The position numbers were made by a program, and so were the translations under genes. Shown here piece by piece: positions 33,542 to 44,500 of a stretch of DNA of 64,000 nucleotides. The DNA comes from an uncultured Phocaeicola sp. (GTDB taxonomy: Bacteria; Bacteroidota; Bacteroidia; Bacteroidales; Bacteroidaceae): assembly GCA_948956705.1 (NCBI GenBank), contig CARCZS010000002.1, positions 62,001 to 126,000 of the forward strand, read 5' to 3'. The notes beneath the pieces were generated by a model. The model had not been told where the DNA came from. It did not search any database and saw only the letters and a program-made list of their open reading frames with translations. Positions within the stretch are counted from its first letter, which is position 1, and each line of letters opens with the position of its first letter.

Positions 33542-34198
33542 ATGGAACAACTGAATAATGAACGTGAATTGACCCGTGAAGAACGCTTGGAAATCGAAGA
33601 AAAGGCGATACAGGCACTTGTGAACATGGGAGTGAAATTCAATGTACCGCTTAAAATTAACCCGGTAAAACCGCCACGCTTCATCCGTTGGTGGAATAAG
33701 CATTTTCCGAACCATGTAAAGATGTGGCGTGACAAACGTATTCCCAAAGGCTGGGATGTGTCCGAAACAGAAGTACCCAATGCCGCTTTGCAAACTATGG
33801 AGCGTGTATATATGCGCCACTTCCATTTGAAGCCTCTTTATTTGGGTACGATGGATTGTTTGAGGCGGTTGTATCTGAATATAGAATACGATGAGGAAAA
33901 GATACAAGCCGAACCCATACAGGAAAGCAAACGCCTTTTCAAGTATATTCCTCTGATGGCTGAGATTGCAGCCGTAGCCGTGCTTAACAATCCCGTGGTA
34001 GCTGACCCCTCTAAAGACAAAGAGGTGAAAGCCTTGAAAGCGTTTTTCATGGAACACCTTACATCTACCCGGCTTGAAAAGCTGGCAGACGTGATAAGCC
34101 AAATGATGAATCCCGGGGGTTTTACGTCCTCTATTCGGTCAATACGGGAGATAGGAACGACCAATCCGAAGAAACTCAAAGCAAACCGAGTAGAGTAA
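33542..34198 (+). CDS. Tail assembly chaperone, short product (gpG-like)
   Basis: This 218-residue helical protein (MEQLNNERELTREERLEIEE) lies between the major tail protein and the tape measure gene. It carries a slippery heptamer near its 3' end and has a second open frame after its stop, as in lambda G/GT and many siphophages. The zero-frame product is expected to be made in excess. Confidence 0.8.
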   Translation: MEQLNNERELTREERLEIEEKAIQALVNMGVKFNVPLKINPVKPPRFIRWWNKHFPNHVKMWRDKRIPKGWDVSETEVPNAALQTMERVYMRHFHLKPLYLGTMDCLRRLYLNIEYDEEKIQAEPIQESKRLFKYIPLMAEIAAVAVLNNPVVADPSKDKEVKALKAFFMEHLTSTRLEKLADVISQMMNPGGFTSSIRSIREIGTTNPKKLKANRVE

Positions 34199-34431
34199 TC
34201 GGGCTAAATAGCCCGTGGGGTAATCGTGGGGAAATTATCAAGTCCTTTGGCTGGACTTACGATTATCTGCTTTGGGGTATCAGTTGGCTAAACGTACAAA
34301 TCATGCTGGCAGATGCGGCACGTGTGGAACAAGAGCCGGAGCAAACGGACGGAAACAAAGATGGTGGGAAGCCGCCTGTACAGCTAAAGACAAAGGATGA
34401 TATTAAGAATTATCTGAAAGGAATAATGTAA
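33542..34431 (+). CDS. Tail assembly chaperone, -1 frameshift product (gpGT-like)
   Basis: A -1 slip at 34117-34123 joins the first 194 residues to 102 residues of the other frame, total about 296. The extension has the conserved-looking IIKSFGWTYDYLLWGISWLN and ends KNYLKGIM, its stop overlapping the tape measure start (TAATG). The extension frame is fully open and keeps reading the same strand from the slip to 34431. Lambda-like T domains bind the tape measure protein. Confidence 0.8.
34117..34123 (+). promoter_or_regulatory. Slippery heptamer for programmed -1 frameshift
   Basis: The bases read G GGT TTT in the zero frame, a canonical X XXY YYZ slippery site with X = G and Y = T. After a -1 slip the ribosome reads GGG TTT TAC onwards and enters the frame that ends at 34431. 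Confidence 0.8.
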
Positions 34432-37400
34432 TGGATAATATAAACGGAGCGTTGGCGTTCAAAGCCACCCTTGATATAAATGATTTCAACGTGTCGGCAC
34501 AAGCGATGGAAAGGAGTATCAAACAGGTTTCATCCACAGCCGTATCGGAATCGTCTGTGATGGATAACTCCATTCAGAGCTTTGCGCAAAATGGGGCGAA
34601 ATACATTGTTTCCTACCTCGTTGGGCAGGGTATGGGGACTTTGCTTCAAAGTATCGTGCAAACACGTGGGCAGTTTCAACAGTTGGAAATTGCCTTTACA
34701 ACCATGCTCAAAAGTGGTACGCAAGCAAAGGGCTTGATGGATAGGCTTATTGATACAGCCGCCAAAACTCCGTTTGACCTTTCGGGCATTGCGAGTAGTG
34801 CCAAACAGATGCTTGCTTACGGCTCAACCGTGGATAATGTGGTGGATGAGCTGGTAATGCTTGGTAACGTGGCTTCGGGCGTGGGTGCGCCACTACAGGA
34901 TATTGCCTACCTCTATGGAACGCTACGGACACAAGGCAGGGCATTTACCGTGGATATTAGGCAGTTTGCCGGGCGTGGTATTCCCATCTATGAGGAACTG
35001 GCTAAAGTGCTTGGCGTAACCAAAGATGAAGTTTCCAGCCTTGTAACGGAGGGTAAGGTTGGCTTTGCGGAAGTAGAAAAGGCTTTCCAAAACATGACGG
35101 GTAAAGCCGGGACTTACTACAACCTCATGCAAGAACAAAGCAAGTCCCTAACGGGTATGATTTCCAACATGGGTGATGCGTGGGAACAATCGTTAAACAA
35201 GTTGGGTGCGGATAACCAAGATGTTTTTGCCGGAGCTATTGAAAGTGCTACCTATATGGCAGAGCATTTGGATGATATTTTGCGTATTTTGAAAGCCGTT
35301 GCTATAGGCTATGGAAGCGTGAAAGCCGCTATTGTACTGAATACATTAGCCACAAAGGGATATACGGGCGTTGCTCTTTTGGATAACACGGCAAGGCAGG
35401 CTAAGATTTCCTTAATGAAGTTGGAAGCCGTTGCTACTGGGCAGATGGTAGCTCAGACAAAAGCGATGGTTGCAGCCCAAAACAGCCATGTCGCAGCATT
35501 GCAAGCGCAACTGACGGTAGAGGAACACGCCAACATGGTAAAGCAGTTACGCATTGCCACCATTCAACAAATGCTTACCATCCAACAAGCAGAATACCTT
35601 TCCAATTTGAATCTAACGGCTTCTTCTGCCAATTATGAGGCGGTGGCTCTGAGTGTTCTTACCGTTGAACAAAAGCAAGCTCTAAGCAAGTTAGACTTGT
35701 CGGCTAAAAGTGCCGTGTATCGTGCCGCTTTGGAAAATGAGGTTGCCGTTAAGACACAAAACAGTGCGGCTACCTTAAATGCCATGCGTACCGATGTCAA
35801 GGCAGCAGCCGTAAAGATGGAATCGGCACGGGCTGATGCACTGGCGGCAAAGGCGGCTGTAGAACGTGCCTATTTGGAAGTGTACAGGGCACAACAGACT
35901 GGGAACGCTGAAAAGATAGCCATTGCCACTAAGAAGATGGAGGCAGCGGAGGATAACGCAGCTATCGCACGAAAGACGGCTTTAGCCACCCAATCCGATT
36001 TTTACGCAAAGAAAAAACTACTTGAAGCTACAGCCACCAAGCAATCCACAGCCGCTTCCGTGGCAGATACTACGGCAAAGACAACACAAGGGGCTGTAAC
36101 TTCCGTACTGACTGCAATCACGACAAAAGCAACGGTAGCGGTGAAAGCTCTTTGGGCTTCCATGATGAGCAATCCTATCGGCTGGGTAATGGGATTGATA
36201 GGTGCATTAGTCAGTGTAATTACTCTTTTTACGGGCAAACAAAAAGAAGCGACCACGGCAACGGGTGAATTTCAAGATACCACGAAAAAAGAGATTGACG
36301 ATTTGAATTTACTTTTTGCCGTATTGCAAAATACGGAGAAAGGAACTCAAACACATAAAAATACGATTGAAAAAATCAATGCCGTATGTAAACAATATAA
36401 TAAGACATTGCTTGATGAAAACGCTACACTTGATTTACAGCGTCTTAAATATGAGGAATTGACTACAGCCATTCAGCAAACTACAGCCGAAAAAATCAAG
36501 GCTAAATATACCGAACAAGCTATGCAAGAACTGGTACAAAGCCAAACGGATGCACTTGATAAGCTGAAAGAGAATGCCGAAGATGCAACCTACAAAGAAA
36601 TTCAAGAAGTTATGGAAACCACCCCGGAGGGTGTAACCGTTATGATGAATAAGGTTGTTGATGTGGCTTCAAGTTCTATTCGTGGAGCTTCGGGGGCTGT
36701 ATGGGATGCGGTAGAATCTATGGCGGTAGAATCCGCAAACCAATTGAAAGGGCTAACAGGTCAAGCCTATACCGATGCGTTCAACAACTCATTGGATAGC
36801 ATTGTTTCTGCCGTACAAAAGTCCACCGGGGCTACAGGTAAAGAAATGGATGCTTTCAAGGAAAATATAAAAACTTATCTTGAAAGTGTCGCACAATCAG
36901 CAAAAAAGGCAGATGAAACCATAGGCAAGGTAGATAGGCAACTTGAAAAATTCTATGGTAAAAAAGATACGACTTCTGTAACAGAGAGTACCGACTATGT
37001 GGCTATGTCGTTTAACGAGCTGGATAAGAAAATAGGTGAAACTCAGAAAAGTATTGATACCCTCAATGCCAAAAAGGTAAAGGTGGAAGCCGATAATACC
37101 CAACTGAAAGAGCTGAAAGACTTGTTGGATAAATTGAATGGTGCTGTAAACACCAAGAATACAAACCTTAACACGGAAAAGGGAATATCAGACCGTATCA
37201 AGCAGCTTAAAGAATTGCGTGAAGCTGCCATTATCGGTAGTTCTGACTATAAGAGTTATGATACGCAAATAAAGAAGTTGGAAGCCCGTTTACCCAAGCA
37301 TACCACGGGGGATAAAGCGGATAGTGCCGCCAAGCAACTACGTGAAAGGCAACTTGAAGCTGACCGCAAATTGGAGGCTGACCGTATTGCAGTCTTGGAA

Positions 37401-39842
37401 GAGGGCTACGAAAAACGCAAGCGCACCCTTTCGCTCCAACACAAGGAGGCATTGGATAATATAGACAAAGAGGAAAAGGCTTTGGCTAAAGCTCGTAAGG
37501 ATGCCGGAAAAGGTGGCTTATCTAAGTCTGAAAAGGACGGCTTCGATGAAAGGCGAACACTTGAAAACAAGAAATATGACAAAGCCCAAAACAAACTCTT
37601 TGACGGTGAAATAGAGTACAAGAAACAGCAATATGCCTTGTATTTCCGTTGGGTGCGTAACATGGGCGAAGATGTAGCCAATACCCAATTTGCCACGCTT
37701 TTAAAAGGCGGTAAATCATACAAGGAGTATGTGGAAAATGAAATCAAGGCTCTAAAGGATAAACAACAAGCCGGAACACTCACAGAGGGAGAAAGTAACC
37801 AACTTATTTCCCTTAATATGCAATACAATGAAATCACGGGGGCAAAGTCCGCTATGGATTCTTTCAAGGAATCTGTATCTAAGACCATTCAGCAAGCCCA
37901 AACACTTGCCGAGAAGTTGGAAGCCATAGCCGATGCAAAAGAGAAGCTGGCTAATGGAAGTTCCGGGCTTGTGGGTGCTGACGAAAAAGCGGAAGCCACT
38001 TTGTTTGTTTCAGAAGAAGATGAAAAGTTACAGGAAGAAGTACAGCAAAAGATACTTTCCTCTTACAGAACCTTTGAGGAACAAAGAAATGACATCCAAA
38101 AGGAATACGCCTTGCTGCGTGCTGCCGCTCAAAAGACGGGCGACCAAGAACGGATTAACCAAGTAAACAAGTCGGAGGCAGAAGCGTTAAGCACCCTTAC
38201 CGCCAATATGTTAAAGCAATCGGATAGTTGGAAGAAGTTATTTGGCGATTTGGATAGCCTTTCTGTAGCTGAAATAGATAAGTTGGTGGCTGATATTGAA
38301 ACAAAGCTAAAAGATGCGGATTTGAAACTGAATCCCGTAGATTACCGTGCTTTGATTGATAGTTTGAATCAAGCAAAGGAAACGCTTATTTCAAAGAATC
38401 CCTTTAAGGCTTTAGGCACGTTCTATGATGATTACATTGAAGCCAAAAAGAAGCTGGCAGAAGCCAAAGCGAATGTTGCTGCCGGAAAGGGTACGGATGA
38501 GGATGTGAAAAAGGCAGAGGCTGACATGAAGAAAGCCGCCAAAGGCGTAACCAAGTCCATTGAAACGATTACCGATACGGCTACCACGTGCGGCAATGCC
38601 ATTGCATCCATGTTTTCTGATTTGGGACAGGATGATTTGGCAAACGGCTTAGGCACTGCAATGGAGTTGTTCGGGCAGTTGGGCAATGCCGCCGCCTCTG
38701 TAGGTAAAATGATGAGCGGTGACATATTGGGAGGCGTTACGGGTATGGTAAGTGCCGTTACTTCTGTAGTGGGCATATTTGCCAAATTGCATGATTCCAA
38801 GTATGAGAAGAAAATTCAAAATCTGCAAAAGGAAATAGATGCGCTGGAACAATCCTACAGCCGTTTGGAACGAGCCTACAATAATACTTATTGGGTGTTC
38901 AATGATAGCCAACGTGAAGCCTACGAAAAGAATATCCAACTGATTAACGACCAAATACGGGCTTTGGAACAAGAAGCCAACGTAGCAAAGAAGAATTGGG
39001 ATTTTGCCCGTTACGCTCAACTCAACAAGGAGATTAAGGAACTCAACAAACAGTTGAAGAATGCGGAAGAAAACGGAGATATGTTTTCTATCTATGAGGC
39101 TCAGAAAAAGAACCTCAAACAGCAACAAGAGGATTTAAGAAAGCAAATTCAAGCTGAAAAGGATAAGAAGAAAACCGATAACGGAAAAATCCAACAGTGG
39201 AACGAGCAAATAGAATCCATTACCCAACAGATAGAGGATTTGGATAGGTCAATGATGGAAACGCTTGCCGGAACGGATGTAAAAACCGCCATTGATGAAT
39301 TTGCCGATGCGTTGGTAGATGCTTATTGCAAAGGTGAGGATGCAGCGGAAGCATTGGGCGAAAAGACAAAAGAAGTCCTTAAAAAAGCGGTTGTGGAAGC
39401 GTTGAAACGTGAGTTTTTGGCAAAGGGAATCAATGATGCCGTTCTCTATTTGGGAGAATCCATGAAAGACGGGAAACTGACCGATGTAGAGAAGCGAGAA
39501 TTTGAAAGGATGGTGAACGCTGCCGGGGATTTGTTCAATTCCGCATTGGAGGGTATTGGTGATTGGATTAAGGATGTGGAGGAAGAAACCGTACAGCAAG
39601 ACCCCCTTACGGGTGCGGTTACTTCCATGAATGAGGAAACGGGCGGTGTGATAGCCGGGCGGTTGAATGCCTTTGTCATAAACCAAAGCGACCAAACCTC
39701 TATTATGAGGCAGGCACTTGTTTACCAAGCCGAAATAGCCGCCAACACGAAGTTGAGTGCATCAGAGCTGACGGAGATTAAAACTACTTTGAAGCGCATT
39801 GAAAATAAAGATAGTTCACTTTTATCACAAGGAATAGCATAG
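34431..39842 (+). CDS. Tape measure protein
   Basis: This 1803-residue protein starts with the conserved tape-measure N-terminal domain (QQLEIAFTTMLKSGTQAKGL, then AKTPFDLSGIASSAKQMLAY). Long alanine/lysine-rich helices follow, with hydrophobic stretches (PIGWVMGLIGALVSVITLF near residue 580, and a glycine-rich MFGQ... patch near 1400). Its length sets tail length, and its C-terminal region may help DNA pass the membrane. The large size points to a long-tailed siphovirus-like particle. Confidence 0.9.
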   Translation: MDNINGALAFKATLDINDFNVSAQAMERSIKQVSSTAVSESSVMDNSIQSFAQNGAKYIVSYLVGQGMGTLLQSIVQTRGQFQQLEIAFTTMLKSGTQAKGLMDRLIDTAAKTPFDLSGIASSAKQMLAYGSTVDNVVDELVMLGNVASGVGAPLQDIAYLYGTLRTQGRAFTVDIRQFAGRGIPIYEELAKVLGVTKDEVSSLVTEGKVGFAEVEKAFQNMTGKAGTYYNLMQEQSKSLTGMISNMGDAWEQSLNKLGADNQDVFAGAIESATYMAEHLDDILRILKAVAIGYGSVKAAIVLNTLATKGYTGVALLDNTARQAKISLMKLEAVATGQMVAQTKAMVAAQNSHVAALQAQLTVEEHANMVKQLRIATIQQMLTIQQAEYLSNLNLTASSANYEAVALSVLTVEQKQALSKLDLSAKSAVYRAALENEVAVKTQNSAATLNAMRTDVKAAAVKMESARADALAAKAAVERAYLEVYRAQQTGNAEKIAIATKKMEAAEDNAAIARKTALATQSDFYAKKKLLEATATKQSTAASVADTTAKTTQGAVTSVLTAITTKATVAVKALWASMMSNPIGWVMGLIGALVSVITLFTGKQKEATTATGEFQDTTKKEIDDLNLLFAVLQNTEKGTQTHKNTIEKINAVCKQYNKTLLDENATLDLQRLKYEELTTAIQQTTAEKIKAKYTEQAMQELVQSQTDALDKLKENAEDATYKEIQEVMETTPEGVTVMMNKVVDVASSSIRGASGAVWDAVESMAVESANQLKGLTGQAYTDAFNNSLDSIVSAVQKSTGATGKEMDAFKENIKTYLESVAQSAKKADETIGKVDRQLEKFYGKKDTTSVTESTDYVAMSFNELDKKIGETQKSIDTLNAKKVKVEADNTQLKELKDLLDKLNGAVNTKNTNLNTEKGISDRIKQLKELREAAIIGSSDYKSYDTQIKKLEARLPKHTTGDKADSAAKQLRERQLEADRKLEADRIAVLEEGYEKRKRTLSLQHKEALDNIDKEEKALAKARKDAGKGGLSKSEKDGFDERRTLENKKYDKAQNKLFDGEIEYKKQQYALYFRWVRNMGEDVANTQFATLLKGGKSYKEYVENEIKALKDKQQAGTLTEGESNQLISLNMQYNEITGAKSAMDSFKESVSKTIQQAQTLAEKLEAIADAKEKLANGSSGLVGADEKAEATLFVSEEDEKLQEEVQQKILSSYRTFEEQRNDIQKEYALLRAAAQKTGDQERINQVNKSEAEALSTLTANMLKQSDSWKKLFGDLDSLSVAEIDKLVADIETKLKDADLKLNPVDYRALIDSLNQAKETLISKNPFKALGTFYDDYIEAKKKLAEAKANVAAGKGTDEDVKKAEADMKKAAKGVTKSIETITDTATTCGNAIASMFSDLGQDDLANGLGTAMELFGQLGNAAASVGKMMSGDILGGVTGMVSAVTSVVGIFAKLHDSKYEKKIQNLQKEIDALEQSYSRLERAYNNTYWVFNDSQREAYEKNIQLINDQIRALEQEANVAKKNWDFARYAQLNKEIKELNKQLKNAEENGDMFSIYEAQKKNLKQQQEDLRKQIQAEKDKKKTDNGKIQQWNEQIESITQQIEDLDRSMMETLAGTDVKTAIDEFADALVDAYCKGEDAAEALGEKTKEVLKKAVVEALKREFLAKGINDAVLYLGESMKDGKLTDVEKREFERMVNAAGDLFNSALEGIGDWIKDVEEETVQQDPLTGAVTSMNEETGGVIAGRLNAFVINQSDQTSIMRQALVYQAEIAANTKLSASELTEIKTTLKRIENKDSSLLSQGIA

Positions 39843-39844
39843 TT

Positions 39845-40354
39845 ATGGAACTGGTACAACAACTTAAAGAGGATGGCAAGGCAAAGGGGCTTTGCCGGAT
39901 GTGGCAAATGAAGCTAAGAACGGGGCTTGACTATGAGCAACTGATACAGCTTTACATTAAGGGCATAGATTTCTGTATATCGGAGAATTACCCCACGCTT
40001 GACTTTATACGGGAACACTTCAAAGGCAAATGCGAGGTTTACGGGGTGTTTGTGGATGATGAGGTTACGGATAAGGTGAATTTACCCGATGTGGTGCTGA
40101 ATGGTGACTGCAAAGCTATGTTGGAGTATGACGGCTATTCTGTTTCACGGGTATATGCACGGCATGATTCCCATAGTGCCGTAAACGTGTCGGACAATGC
40201 GATTGTTACCATAGACGCTTTCGATAACTCGTATCTGTATGTGGCGGTAGCCGGAACGGATGCAAAGGTGCTTGTGAATCTGTATGGCAATGCCAAAGCG
40301 GATATAGAGGGAGTGGGGATAGAAGTTAGACAAATGAATAAAAATACTTACTGA
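39845..40354 (+). CDS. Hypothetical tail protein
   Basis: This 169-residue protein starts MELVQQLKEDGKAKGLCRMW and has a repetitive beta-rich C-terminal half (VSDNAIVTIDAFDNSYLYVA, then DAKVLVNLYGNAKADIEG), resembling a beta-helix-like stalk. It lies right after the tape measure gene. The function is unknown, though a tail or baseplate part is likely. Confidence 0.6.
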   Translation: MELVQQLKEDGKAKGLCRMWQMKLRTGLDYEQLIQLYIKGIDFCISENYPTLDFIREHFKGKCEVYGVFVDDEVTDKVNLPDVVLNGDCKAMLEYDGYSVSRVYARHDSHSAVNVSDNAIVTIDAFDNSYLYVAVAGTDAKVLVNLYGNAKADIEGVGIEVRQMNKNTY

Positions 40355-40355
40355 T

Positions 40356-41540
40356 ATGGATAAGAACATGATTTTACACCTGCCTTTCGATGACCCGGAC
40401 GGTAGTATAGCTTACGACTTTTCACAGTACCGCAACGATGCCACCTTATCGGATGGTGCGGATTTTTCTAAGAAATCTAAAGTGGGTAAATCACTTGCTT
40501 TGAATGGTACGGGCGAATGCGAAACAGCTCGTTCCATACCCTTTAGCGGTAATTTTACACTTTGTTTTTGGGTGCTGCCTGTTTCTCAAAAGTTAGGCTG
40601 GGTGCTGAATATGCCCGGTATAGACAATTATAAAGAGCAATGGCTTGATGTAATGCCCGATGGCTGGATTTTCTTTGCTTTCGTTAAGTCCGGCAATATG
40701 TTTACCGTCTATGAGAACACGACCCGGATATTCAGTGAAATATTACCAAAGACACCAACGGGGCTTTCCATCAACGACCAATCACTTTTTGGGACGAAAG
40801 CCTTGCTGGACGAAGTGAAACTGTTTGACGTGGCGAAAGAACCCCGTGAAATATTCGAGTTGCAGAAAGATACGGATGTGGAATATTTCATAGACGGAAA
40901 GAACTTCAAGGAGTTTGGGGTATTCGTTTCCAAAAGTGCCGGATTGGTTGGACGGTTGGAGCGCAAAGAAGCCTTGCAAGTGAACTGGGACAATTACCAC
41001 GGTATTGTAAGGGATAAGAAGCGACCACGCTACAAGGAACGCAACATTACACTGGATTGCTTTATTGAGGCTTCGGGACGTGCCGCCTATGTGGAATGGG
41101 TAAACCTTTTCTTTTCCCAATTCGATGCGGAGGGGAACCACCGTTTGCGTGTGGACTATGACGGAAAGGCAAAGCCTTTGGTATATGAAGTGGAATTGCT
41201 GGATGAGGCAGACCCGGAAAAGAGCTGGGGACAATATAGCAACGATTTGATGGTGGGTACATTCCGTTTAAAGCTGGTGGAAGATGAACCTGTGAAAAAG
41301 GTGCTTAGATATATAGGTGGAACTGCAAACGGCAAGGCTACGATTACCGTCACTTCGTCCAAGCTGCTTAATATCTATTGGGGTGACGGCACGCACACTT
41401 ACGATGTGTCCGGCAGCGAACAAACGATAGAACACACTTACGTTACACCCGGTGAATACGAGATAATCGTTTCGGGCGTGATTGAAGACATTGAAAAATT
41501 TGAAACCAATGCTATTGTGATATGGGAACTCTTGAAATAA
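40356..41540 (+). CDS. Distal tail-like protein with LamG domain
   Basis: This 394-residue protein has an N-terminal concanavalin/LamG-like domain (LNGTGECETARSIPFSGNFT, then FTLCFWVLP and SLFGTKALLDEVKLFDVAKE). A middle segment fits a distal tail protein (ERNITLDCFIEASGRAAYVE), and a PKD-like C-terminal domain has YWGDGTHTYDVSGSE. It likely sits at the tail tip and may bind surface glycans. Its 3' end overlaps the next gene by 19 bases. Confidence 0.7.
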   Translation: MDKNMILHLPFDDPDGSIAYDFSQYRNDATLSDGADFSKKSKVGKSLALNGTGECETARSIPFSGNFTLCFWVLPVSQKLGWVLNMPGIDNYKEQWLDVMPDGWIFFAFVKSGNMFTVYENTTRIFSEILPKTPTGLSINDQSLFGTKALLDEVKLFDVAKEPREIFELQKDTDVEYFIDGKNFKEFGVFVSKSAGLVGRLERKEALQVNWDNYHGIVRDKKRPRYKERNITLDCFIEASGRAAYVEWVNLFFSQFDAEGNHRLRVDYDGKAKPLVYEVELLDEADPEKSWGQYSNDLMVGTFRLKLVEDEPVKKVLRYIGGTANGKATITVTSSKLLNIYWGDGTHTYDVSGSEQTIEHTYVTPGEYEIIVSGVIEDIEKFETNAIVIWELLK

Positions 41541-44500
41541 TCAGGCGCAACGGTGAAAAGGTACGCTTGTTTTCCAAAGAGCCGTTTTGTACGCTGAAAT
41601 CAGCCGCTCAAAACAGTTCCTTAATGGGGGATGATAACGTACAGCTTTCCATTGTTTCCTCTGAGTTGCTTAATTTAGGCAAGGGAGATAAAATCATAGT
41701 GGAGGGTGAAGAATACACCATCCGTACTAAGGTGAACCGTGAAATGCTTTCGGACAACCATTATGTGCATGATGCCACTTTCTACGGAGTGATGTACGAG
41801 CTGATGAAAAGCCTGTACCGAAACACCGATGCAAACGGGAAATCCAGCAAAAGCACGTTTGACCTCACTTATAATATCCGGGACTTTGTAAAGGTGCTTA
41901 TCTACAACGTGAGCCGTGACTATCCGGGCTTATGGGCTTTCGATGAAGCTAATTGCCCGGACACAGAACCACGTACCATTTCCTTTGCCCGTAACAATTG
42001 CCTACAGGTTTTGCAAATGCTTTGCAGTGACCGTGAATTTGATTTGGAGTTTCTCATTACCCAAAAGGACGGGGTGCGTACCATCCACATAGGAAAGTTC
42101 GGTGCAAAAGTTGTGCCCCCGGGTGGCAACGCTTTCTTTGAGTGGGGCAAAGGCAACGGCTTGTACAAGCTCAAAGAGCAAAAGGTAGATGATAAGACCA
42201 TTATCACAAGACTTTGGGTGGAGGGTGGCACGACCAACATTCGGAGTGATTACAGGGACTATTCAGAACGCCTACAGCTTCCGTTTCCAGTGCGTTTGAA
42301 CAAAAAGGAACACAAACTATGGGACGGTACAATAGTACCGCCTCAGAGCGAATATATAGGCATATCCGATGATAACAAGCGTTATTTGGAGGATGGCGAT
42401 TTGAGGGATGCACTGGGTAGTGATGAGGATGCTGTGACGTATGATAATATTTTCCCGAAACGGACGGGTACGGTTACTGCTTTGGTGGCTGATGATATAA
42501 ACAGCTTCATTGATGATACAATGGACTTTGACCTGAACGAGAAAGACGATAAAGGTACAAAGTATCTGATTAACGAGGTATCGGCAAAGATTAATTTCAT
42601 TTCGGGTAAATTAGCCGGACAACAATTTGAATTGGCGAAAAAGGGAGGATACGACCATGCAACAAAAAGGTTTACGCTCATTCCATTTACGGACAACAGG
42701 GGGCTAACTATTCCTACCACTGAAAGCGAGGCTTACCGAATAACGGAGGGTGACACGTATAAGATTACGGATATTCACCTGCCTAAATCTTATGAAGATG
42801 ATGCAGAGGAAGATTTATGGTATGCCGGATATAACGAGTTCAAGCCACGCACACAGGCACGGGCGCAATATCAGCTTACCTTTGAACGTTCCTATTTTTT
42901 GAACGCTTTGCCAAGCGATAGCGAAACAACCGTCTTTCATGTGGGTAACTATGTACCCGTGAAAGATGAGCGTTTCGGTATTGAAAAGAATATCCGCATC
43001 CAAAAGGTGACAAAGAACCTGCTTGTGGAGCATGACTATACACTGACCCTTTCGGACATTACAGCCATTTCCCCAATCACTCAAACGGTTGTGGATGTTG
43101 GACGGCACGAAACAATCATAGAAAACAATCGGCTTCGGGACTTGACTAAGGCACGGAGGGGATGGCGTACAACAGAGGAACTGCGTACAATGGTGTATGA
43201 TACGGACGGTTATTTTGACCCCGAAAACATCAAGCCCAATTCCATTGACACCAATATGCTTACGGTGGGGTCTAAGAGCCAACAATTTGTTTTGATAGAT
43301 GTGATACTGCAAGCCAACGTAAACGGAATATCCAATCGTTTTGATGCTTCTGCCGGGGTATTGGCTCACTTGACTATTGATGATGAGATAATCAAGCATT
43401 GGAACATGGCGGCTGGCTCATTCACTCTATCAAGCCCAAAGGGGTACTATGTGTTTGCCAAGTGTTCCAAGAAAAGCACGGATGGCATTTGGTATGTGAC
43501 ACAGGAACAACTAAAGGTTGAACCAACCGAAGACCCGAATAACTATTATTTCCAAGTGGGTATATTGGGGTCAGTGCATTCGGATGATGATTTCAGGGAC
43601 TTTACCACCACCTACGGATTTACCCGTATTAATGGGAACACTATCACTACGGGTAAGATTATAACAAGCGATAAGGAGTGCTATTTGGATTTGGACGGCA
43701 ACAAGTTCCGTATCGGTGATTCTTCAAGTTCTATTGATTGGAACGTAACGGCAAAACGCCAATTAACGTTGCACAACGTCCGTTTGCTTTCTGATAGTGG
43801 GGACACCTCACATATCGGGGTGTTCCGTGGCACATATAACCCGAAGTACGTGTACTATGCCGGGGATGAGGTGGCTTACACGGTGAATGGTGAAACGTGT
43901 ACCTACCGATACACTAACCCCACACCAAGCATGGGCAACCTGCCTACCAATTCCGTATATTGGTCGGTTGTGGCGAAAGGTTCTACCGGGGATAAGGGAG
44001 AAAGCGGTTTATCCGTATTCTATACCTATAATGACAGTGAAACCAAGCCTGCCACCCCTACGGGGGATGGCTCTACGGGAGGTTGGCACAGAACTTCGTC
44101 CGAAAACGTGGTTTGGATGAGTATAAAGAACGCCAAGACTGATACGGAGGGTGCGTGGGGTATTCCTTTTCGTGTGCGTGGTGCTGATGGTACTTCAATC
44201 AATATCAAAGGTTCTAAGGACAATGTTTCACAACTGCCTACCGTTGGAAATTCAGAGGGCGATGCTTATCTAATCGGGGGCAACCTCTATATTTGGGATG
44301 GCACGAACTGGAAAGATGTTGGAGCTATTAAGGGGGAAGATGGAAAGAGTAGCTATCTTCATAAGAAGTATTCCGATGATGGCGGCAAAACGTTCACAGC
44401 CGGAAACGGTGAAACACCCGGAAGATGGTTGGGTTTGTATGTGGATATGATACCCACCGATAGCGACAAACCAAGTGCCTACAAGTGGAGCGACACGAAA

